Assembly (NCBI GenBank): GCA_017562135.1
Contig: QEYB01001427.1
Location: forward strand, 186,001-250,000
Source of the DNA: Dipylidium caninum
Taxonomy: Eukaryota; Platyhelminthes; Cestoda; Cyclophyllidea; Dipylidiidae
Direction of reading: 5' to 3'
Length of the DNA stretch: 64,000 bases
Part shown: one piece after another, positions 56,693-64,000 of the stretch
Position numbering within the stretch: position 1 is the stretch's first letter
Layout: the number at the start of each line of letters is the position of its first letter
The notes under the pieces: generated by a model
Told to the model about the DNA's origin: nothing
Seen by the model: only the letters and a program-made list of their open reading frames with translations
Databases searched by the model: none
Made by a program: the position numbers and the translations under genes

Positions 56693-58343
56693 CCGCAAGT
56701 TTTGGCACCGCCCGGAACACCTCGCCCGACACAGTCTGTCCAAATGCGTCTCTGTCAAAAGACGAAAATCCTCGAAAGCGCTTTTACTGTTGCGAATTTT
56801 GGGTATCGGACGGCTGTTGCCCTTAGACCAGGTCCGGCGTGGCCGCGGCCGAGGCCCTCCCGAGAAGTACATCGGCGGACGAGAGGGTCAACGGCTGTCC
56901 GGTCGAGCCGCGCACACTGGCGAGGTCGCCGTCTTGCTCGACTTCGCGCCGGCCGGTTGACTGTCTCTCGGCCGCCCTCGCGCAGCCCGTCGGACGCCCG
57001 CCCCGCCGAAAGCGCGTCTCCGAAGCCTCGGGGGTCAGGCCAACAGTTCCACCTCGCTATAGACTCCACTCAGGCGAGAACGACGCGAGCTCTCGCAGCG
57101 GCCGAAGACGGGCCGCGTCCCTCCGCCAGGCCGAGCGCCGCGCGTGACGGTGCCACAAAACCGTCTCCTCCGAGACCCTCGTCGCCCTCGAACGCGACCA
57201 GGTGGTGGTGGCGGGAGTGGAGGGCGGAGGTTTGGCCGGCGGTGTGTCGTGGCTGGCGAGGCCTCGCGAATTTCGCCGCGGCGTCGAAGGCACCGCCTCC
57301 CAGGCCGGTGCCGCGGGGCTGCTGGGCGGGGTGGACCGCCAACTGGCTGCGTGCCAACGACTGAGCTCCCTTTCCACGCCGCACCAGGTACGCCGGACAC
57401 GAGGGTGGCCGAGGCGGACAGTCTGGCGACGAGTCGACTGCGCTCGAACAGTCTCAAGGTGGGCCGAAGCGAGTGGGCCGCTCTCCGCCCGCGGACGCCC
57501 GGTCTCCTCCCCCGTCAGGCCGTCAGGCGAGAGCTGGTGGGTGACCTTTCGATGCTCCCATCGTCGTAGCCCCGTGTGCTCTGACTCTCTTCGTCTCCCA
57601 CCTCTCCGTTTCCCCCTGGCGGGCAGCTCATCCGGCTCCCTTCCCTCTTTGCCTGTCTGGTGCTCATTTGACGGCGTCGGCTCAAGGTAAGGCGGTGTTT
57701 TAGACGCCCGAGTTGCGGTCCACTGCCTTCCCAGTGAAGTGGGACGCCGATGGTTGTCGGCCGCACCACGGAAACGACGCGCTGACACCCTCGAAAATCT
57801 CCCATCCACGGGGCAACCGGGCGCCTTCGGCTCTTCAGCCCTCCTCCTCCTCCTCCAATCCGGCTGTCCGCGTGTCGCCTGGCCCCGCAGTTCTATTCCA
57901 GTGCCCGACGGGAGGTTGGGCACCACGAGGCCTTCACGGCGAGAGGAACCACAGAGATGCCGGCGAGGGCGGCGGCGAGCCACCATGGCAGCCCTCACGC
58001 ACCACCGAGGGGTGTGGCCGATTTCCTCCGCTCTCCTTGGGGTCCCCTGTCTCCACTGAAATTCGCGCTGGTCCTCGTGGTGGCCCCGTTTCCGGTGCGT
58101 CAACACTTCCCACGAACCCTTTCTGCGAGGACTACAGGACGGTCATTCGACTAAACACCTTCGGGCGCGTCCTCATCCCCGAAACACCCCGCAGGCCTTT
58201 CTCTCCTCCCCCCCGCCCCTTTTCCGTGCCTCATTCGTTCTGCGCCTCCCCCTTCCCATGCGCAGCCGCAGCCTGCAGCTCGACGTCACCCGCCGGTCCT
58301 TGTGCCTTTCAGGTGCATCAGCCGCGTCCAGTCTCCCTGAAAG
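56693..58343. other. GC-rich interval between ankyrin and caspase genes
   Basis: Very GC-rich, so all frames stay open for long stretches. One plus-strand frame near 57.4-57.57 kb (LRSNSLKVGRSEWAALRPRT) looks somewhat protein-like and could be a last exon of the ankyrin gene. The 5' exon(s) and prodomain of the caspase should also lie here. I could not settle either. Confidence 0.35.
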
Positions 58344-59583
58344 CCCGTCGGAAGGCGAGTCTCATGGATCCCCACCGAATACTACCCCATGGCGAGCCCG
58401 AGACGCGGCATCTGCGTCGTCATCAACAACATGACTTACTGGCATCCCAAGTTTAGGGTGAGTTCGAGGTCCGCCCCCACCGCGGCCGCCTCCCCTCCGC
58501 CTACACAAGAGCGCATCTTCTCTTCCCGCCCAACAACACCGTGTTGGCGGGGCCGGCATGACTACAACCAGCGCCATCCGTGCTGCCCGCCCTTTTGGCC
58601 ACACCAACCGAACGGGGAGTCCCCCGTCCCCGCTGCCACTCCGCGGGGTTGCGGCGGAAGCACGCAGCGCAGGCGTCAGTGAGGCCGCCTCTGTGAGGCC
58701 ATACCGAGCCTCAACCAGCGCAGGTGCATCCCGAGCGCCTCACGGCTGAGGCGTTCTTCCCTCCCTTGCAGAATCGTGGCGGCTGCGACAAAGACGAGAA
58801 ACGAGTGGAGAAGGTATTCTGCGACCTCGGCTTCCTCGTTAAGGTCCTTCGCAACCTCTCCTCCGGCGAGATGCACTCTGAACTCGCCTTCATCGGACGC
58901 AAAGCCGACCACACCGCCTACGACGCCTTCGTCGCTGTAATCATGGCGCACGGGGGACCGGGGGAGCTCTACGGTGTCCACGGGGACGCCTTCCCGGTGC
59001 ACCAGTTGACTCTCGACTTCACCGCAGAAAATGCCCCTCGTTGGCTGGCAAACCGAAGCTCTTTTTCATTCAGGCCTGTCGTGGCGACGACTACCAACTG
59101 GGCTGTGCTCTACCGGTCAACGGGGCGACGGAGGACGCGTCACCTGCCATCTCGGACTCCGCCTTCTCTGACCGCCTCCCCTTTAGTTCCACCGGGCTCG
59201 ACGTCGAGGCTGCGGCTGCGGCTGCGGCTGCAGATGTTGCAGAGGAGACGATGGAGGAAGAGCCGGCAATAATTGCGGCCAAATTGCCAAGAAGGCAGCG
59301 TTTAGTGCCGAGTTTTGCCGATTTCCTCCTAAGTTACGCCACTTTGGCTGGATTCAAGGCCCAAAGAGACTCGAGTCAAGGATCGGTCTACGTCCAAACG
59401 CTGTGTCACTTCCTTGAGATGTACGGAAGATCGAGAAGCCTGCTGGATATTGTCACTTTGGTACATCGCGAGGTGTCCGAGAAGGTCTTCCGAGAGGCGG
59501 AAGCGCCCGACCAGGACGGCACGGTGTTCCAGCAGGTGCCCGAGGTCCGACACACTCTCACCCGAAGAGTCCAGTTTGTTTAG
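58344..59583 (+). CDS. Caspase (cysteine protease of apoptosis)
   Basis: Exons: about 58344-58457 and 58772-59583 (TAG). The first ends EYYPMASPRRGICVVINNM, then YWHPKFR, the start of the p20 fold. The second continues NRGGCDKDEKRVEKVFCDLG, with the catalytic His in MAHGGPGELYG (His codon 58949-58951) and catalytic Cys in FFIQACRGD (Cys codon 59077-59079). The small subunit has FADFLLSYATLAGFKAQRD and SQGSVYVQTLCHFLEMYG. A run of eight Ala from a GCTGCG repeat (about 59210-59235) plus an acidic patch forms a long inter-subunit linker, where activating cleavage is expected. A frameshift lies at the A-run 59028-59031: the frame reads FTAEN and then continues one base off as CPSLAGKPKLFF, the usual caspase sequence. 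The start of the first exon is uncertain and any prodomain is unseen, so initiator versus executioner type is open. Confidence 0.85.
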
Positions 59584-60508
59584 TTGAATGCGTGAAATAA
59601 ATCCTGCCCCTCCGGACTCCTGAAGCTCATGGCACAGATGCCACCAGCATCGCGAGCAGACGAGCCTGTCCTCTGAGGGGAGATATGAGTGAGAAAACCG
59701 GGAAAGTTCCGAGTGCCGTAGATGAATTTCGATTTTGTGTTAATTAGAAACTACCTCATCACCCACAAAGTTTTGTCCAATTAGGCGACTAGAGGCTCTT
59801 CTCTGTGCTGTAATCAATCCATTTCTAAACATTTTGGGGAAAAATGTCGTTTTCAGGGAGGGATATACCAACCTGTCTTACTGAACGGTATGCGATGGCA
59901 ACTGCAAAACAGTTTACCCTGTTTATTTCTAGATTTCCCAGCTCACTTATAGATGATGTGTGTATTTCACCGCGAAAAATTTCCAATATTATCAGGCCAG
60001 CGGGGGAAGAATAGGTAAAAATACACGCGGAAGGTGCAGTAGGGTTAAAAATCTAAGTAGGAATATTTCGACGTACAACATGTCAACCTAATCTTAAGTT
60101 TGACCACAAAAGTAGACTTCAGCACAGAGGTCTAATTGGATGGTTTTCGACATTCTTCGAATGCTCGAAATGCTGCAGGTCACAAGCGATCGTCGTAATA
60201 CGTTGTATGCATGGCACTCCACTGTGGGCACAATGTCAGGTATAATAAATTATATGAGACCAGATTCAGTCTTAAAATTTGGATTTGCTTTCATAAAACA
60301 TATTATATTCCCTATAATCATATTTGGAAGATTGGGCCATTTAAAGCAGCGTCCTCCTTCTTACGCCTGTTTAGCCTTAAATCATTTAACCTAAAATCCT
60401 AAGCCTATATGCCTAATGACAAAAGAGGACGAGAATTCCAATACTTCCAGATCATACTCCCGCAACAAAACAAAGTTTACATGTTTTACATATTTATCCC
60501 CTATATAG
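59584..60508. other. AT-rich intergenic region and possible 5' part of ARGLU1
   Basis: This follows the caspase stop (an AATAAA lies at about 59595-59600, a good polyadenylation signal for it). The ARGLU1 start exon encoding the Arg/Ser-rich head should lie in or before this stretch, but I could not identify it. Confidence 0.45.
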
Positions 60509-61571
60509 GCGCATCCGCAGCTCTAGCAGTAGTGACAGCCCATCCCATGATGTTCTGAAAAATGGGATCTCGAAAAAAGAACGCCTTGAAGAACAGCGGA
60601 AAAAGGAAGAAATGAAGGCAGAGGAAGAAAGACTCACGTACTTTGCCTTGTTTCATATTTATCTGACCTTTGAATTCACGCGTTATGTAATGGAACTACC
60701 TTTTGTGTTTTGTGCTTTTTTATAATTAATTTCTTCGCAGTCGGCAACAGTGGGCTGAATCTAAACTTCTTGAGGAGGAGGTTGCGAGGCGTTTGGAAAG
60801 GTACCTTGAAGCAGAATTAGCCGTCCTATTGAAAGAGCGAGAAGTTGAATTTAATGCCGAGGTAGAGAGACGTGTAGCAAGTGAACGAGAAGCCCTAGAA
60901 AAACGGAGAAAAGAGGAAGCTGAGCGTAAAGCTCGTGAAGAAGAGGAAGAGAAACGCCGAAAGGAAGTAAGAACTGTTGTCAGCATTTACTTTTTCTTCT
61001 CTTCTTTGGGCCTAACGATGTTTTAACATTTCCTGGCTTATGATTTTCGGTTTATCGAGAGAATTTGACTTAAATCAAGTGGGAGTATATTTTTTTAGGA
61101 AGAAGAACGTCAACTTAAGGAACTCAACGAGCGTTTAGCTCGTAAACGCGAAGAGGAGTTAAGCGAACTGCGTCGTAAAGAGGTAGAGTCGTATTCGTTC
61201 TCCTTTATTCTATTCGACCTATTCGTTAATTCCTTGCCCTCTAACCTGTTTGTTCAACAGTCTTCATCCTTCCAGCGAATGTTCAATCTGTACGCTTGTG
61301 GCCTGTGGAACGCGTAAAATGAATAGCATTTCTACTTGTAATTTACTAGCAGCAATGTTTCTCACCCGAATACTTGAAGTTGAATAATAATCCTTCAGAT
61401 TGTTTCATTTAGGAAGAAATTCGTCAAAAGCAGTATGAAGAAGAGCTGAGGAAGTTAGAAGAGAAGCAACGCCTAGAGGCGGAGGAACAACGCCGAATCA
61501 AGAAAGAGCAGGAAATAATCCTTAACCGAAAACGGGTTCGTCCAAAGCTAAGTTTTACCTTGAAGAAATAA
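60509..61571 (+). CDS. ARGLU1: Arginine and glutamate-rich protein 1 (ARGLU1)
   Basis: This is a nuclear coiled-coil cofactor of pre-mRNA splicing and of nuclear-receptor transcription through Mediator. Exons 60509-60637, 60741-60966, 61099-61182 and 61413-61571 (TAA 61569-61571) join in phase. The visible protein starts with the end of an RS-type head (RIRSSSSSDSPSHDVLKNGI). It continues as a nearly unbroken Glu/Arg/Lys helix (LLEEEVARRLERYLEAELAV, VERRVASEREALEKRRKEEA, EEIRQKQYEEELRKLEEKQR). It ends KKEQEIILNRKRVRPKLSFT, closely matching the conserved ARGLU1 C-terminus. The N-terminal exon is missing from this model. No frameshifts were found. Confidence 0.88.
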
Positions 61572-62177
61572 ATTATCTCTTTGCGCCTTCCCCGTGAATG
61601 GGTCTCTGTCAGGCCCTCCACCCTCTCCGCCAAACCACTTTTATTGATAATAATGTTTCATGTGTACATTCTCCTCCTCTGTCCATTCGTGAGATTCGTC
61701 GACACGTAGATGGTCACTGAAAGTACAATCTACAAACAAGGCTCTTTTCGTTCCCCCACGGCGTTATGACCCTTCATTTGGCCGTCTACATGTCTGTTGA
61801 ATTTATGTCTGACGCTGCAGTGACTAACGGGCAACCTTAAAACATGCCAATGTGCATGTTTTCCCGCCAGTTCATCTTATCTCGGCGACTAAAATCCTGT
61901 CTCGTGCGTAGGGCCGTTTGCATCCGGATATTCCGACCACTACGGGTCATTGTGCACATTAACTTGGACAGACAACTTCAAAATCGCACCCTAAATAGGG
62001 TGCCTCATCTCCTAAGGACCACTCCCCTTTGTGGTAAAAGGCACCTCACCCTTGCACCCGCTACTCTGCTTTGTCCCGAAGACTCCTTTTGTTTAAATTT
62101 AAGCAGAATCTTACAAAGTTGGGGTTAATTTTCGCGGGTAGAGTCTATCTTCACACTGGCGCAACCGATTGACTTAC
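61572..62177. other. No supported gene
   Basis: The 3' flank of ARGLU1. No coding exon or repeat stands out on either strand. Confidence 0.5.
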
Positions 62178-62330
62178 TTCTCATGTCACCGACGTTCTCG
62201 GTCCCGTATGCGAACAGAGTGTCATTTGAGCTGAATGCGGCGGCGGTGGAAGGGGCGGCGACTTGCCCATTCCCAAATCTGCCGTTCACCTCCGACCGCC
62301 AATGCCCCAGAGGTCGTCAAGTGACCTCAG
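62178..62330 (-). CDS. Possible WD40-repeat exon (BUB3/RAE1-like)
   Basis: On the minus strand one frame reads SGALAVGGERQIWEWAS and a neighbouring frame continues STAAAFSSNDTLFAYGTENV, together resembling a WD40 blade of the BUB3/RAE1 type. The exon ends at a strong donor (GTAAGT at 62177-62172). The two parts are in different frames, so either an indel lies between them or the likeness is chance. Further exons should lie toward 64 kb; I could not identify them. Confidence 0.3.
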
Positions 62331-64000
62331 TCCTGCCTCGGTCCCTTCACTTTACGTATATCGTATTTACTTTTGGGGCAATGGTGGTTTTTAAGGTGTC
62401 CTCAACTGTTGCATTCCTCAGTGTTCTGAGCTCCGCAAACCAATTTTTTTTCACATTGTCTTCCCGTGTTAGCGTGCCTTGTCAATAGGCCTTTGGGTGT
62501 CCATTCCTTCTACCCCACGTTGTTATTTCCGTCTTGTCAACTGGTCTCGACTACTCCCCTCCGCCGAAAACTGACGCCCATTTTCTCGCTCCTACCGGCA
62601 GTGGTGCCCTCTGGGCCCAATTATGCCTTTCGTTGCTTGTTTTGGTAAAAATTCTGTTGACTCTCCTCCCGGCAGGCAATTAATTTTTGGTCACCGCTCT
62701 GCGCTACTCCGCCTTTTTATGTCCACTGCCTTTCCTCCCTCCCCCCATTGGCCGGACGCCGGTTTGTCCGCGACGATCAACCAACATCACTTGACCCTAT
62801 CGCCGTATCAGCCCAACCCGGGGGTGGATGGAGGCAGGCGGACGGGGGGGCGGGAAACGTGGCGGGGAGCACTTCTAGGTCTCATATTTAAGAAGACCAA
62901 GGGGGGTTTCAGTAATCAATCGATTATCGATTTGAAGCGCGGACGAGATTGTGGCCGGGACTGATGGGAGTGTTTGCGCGCATGTGCGTGCGTGTTCGTA
63001 GACCCTATTTGGAGAACGATAATACAGAGTAACGAGAATTCGGTGGACTGGCAAAATCACGGTTTTTGAGGTGTTTTCTTTACAACAGAAAGGGGGCAGC
63101 GGAAGAAGGTCGGAGCGGGGACAAAATGAAAAGGTAATGTGAGGGCAAGTGTGAAGGAGGCTTTTGCACCCAAAAATATAATTAAATATTTTTGTTCAGG
63201 GCCTAGCGGGGGAGACGTAACTTCAAAGTCAAATGACCAAACGAAAGGTATGCCTGCCAGCGGTCCACCTAGCTGGTTGTGATGAGGTACTGTGTTCACA
63301 ATCTCGGGGGAAGCGTTGTGCGGTAGTTGCGGCCTCAATAACTGAAAGGGGAGCAAACGGTTTGGCTGGGTTAGAAAAATGACGATATAGACGAGAGGAG
63401 AATCGGACAACATGTCAGTCTCCTACTCTCGACCGATGCAACCGTCTCCTAGTAGCCCCGGGTGGGCTGTTTGCTCTGGCTCAACTCAAAACCCTGGGGC
63501 GAAAAAGAGGGAGTGGTAGTGCCTGTGAACGCCTTCTATGGCAAAGGCGAAGTAAAATGTGGTTTGGGGAAGTTGAGGTCGAGTGAGCCGAGAACGGCGT
63601 CTGACGACGAGCTCGGTGCCTAAGTGGTGGTTCTGGGCCTGACTTTTTAAAACCAGGCGACTTGGAACGGTCGCGTGGGAGAAAGGAGCGACGAGTGGGT
63701 CTCTGCTCTCTTCCATCGTTCTTACGGTGGCGCAAAGACCCCAAAATTCGGCCAGCGCCCAGGGGATCGACGTGGCCGTGGCCCCATCACCCGCGTCCTC
63801 GGTGAGGTGCAGCGGTCGAGCCACCTGACGCTGAGGTCAAAGGCATGGCGCCCAACGCCTTGCCGCCTCGCGGGGCGAAAGGACGTGGGGATGCGTGGGG
63901 AGGGAGGGGGGGGGATTGCGGTGGAGGGAGGGGAGAGGACCTACTTCTTGGCTATGCTTCGTCGAACGCCAGAAGACGACTTTCTCTTCTCCGGGTAGAG
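62331..64000. other. No supported gene to window end
   Basis: Moderately GC-rich. Open frames on the minus strand at 63.06-63.41 kb and 63.49-63.82 kb show no recognisable motif. A possible minus-strand donor (GTAAGA) lies near 63730. If the WD40-like exon is real, its upstream exons would be here or beyond the window. Confidence 0.4.

Noticed and set aside
58974..59005. A 32-base intron that would restore the caspase frame
   Set aside because: It would remove the conserved segment after ELY, is shorter than any other intron here, and the donor is weak. A one-base deletion at the A-run fits better.
1..64000. CRISPR arrays, bacterial operons, integrated virus, tRNA or rRNA genes
   Set aside because: Spliced animal genes throughout. 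No regular direct-repeat arrays, reverse transcriptase or transposase motifs, or tRNA/rRNA signatures were found by eye; a dedicated RNA gene scan was not possible.

Overview
This is a gene-dense stretch of a nuclear animal genome. Nearly every gene is split by short GT-AG introns. Recognisable products include a caspase, a claudin-like four-pass membrane protein, the nucleoporin Nup214, the N-terminal methyltransferase NTMT, the splicing factor ARGLU1 and the acetyl-CoA transporter SLC33A1. An invertebrate bilaterian is clear from this set. A parasitic flatworm is my best guess, from the compact introns, symmetrical micro-exons and a possible trans-splice acceptor, but I cannot prove it from sequence alone. 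Base composition changes along the window: about 27-37 kb and 59-62 kb look AT-richer, and the rest is GC-rich with many poly-G/C and CTC/GGA runs.

Layout: (i) 1.5-8.1 kb, minus: a 2192-codon, very acidic, low-complexity open frame. (ii) 9.9-20.3 kb, minus: a many-exon, mostly alpha-helical protein that I do not recognise. (iii) 22.6-28.4 kb, minus: SLC33A1. (iv) 29.1-33.7 kb, plus: a 14-exon gene joining UBA, coiled coil, UBX, polyproline and leucine-rich repeats, divergent from SLC33A1. (v) 34.8-49.2 kb, plus: NUP214, whose FG domain is built from a long array of tiny phase-1 exons. (vi) 50.0-50.8 kb, plus: NTMT. (vii) 51.4-52.5 kb, minus: claudin-like protein. (viii) 54.3-56.7 kb, plus: ankyrin-repeat protein. 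(ix) 58.3-59.6 kb, plus: caspase. (x) 60.5-61.6 kb, plus: ARGLU1. (xi) 62.2-62.3 kb, minus: a possible WD40 exon.

The genes do not form one pathway. NUP214 and ARGLU1 act in nuclear transport and RNA processing. NTMT methylates protein N-termini. SLC33A1 carries acetyl-CoA into the ER/Golgi. The UBA-UBX-LRR protein points to ubiquitin/p97 biology.

Two points matter most. First, the NUP214 FG domain is an array of more than 20 interchangeable micro-exons, all split at the same codon position. Second, conserved exons carry single-base frameshifts in SLC33A1 (two), the caspase, the claudin-like gene and the helical gene (two), nearly all at homopolymers. These look like consensus indels rather than biology and should be checked before any of these genes is called a pseudogene.
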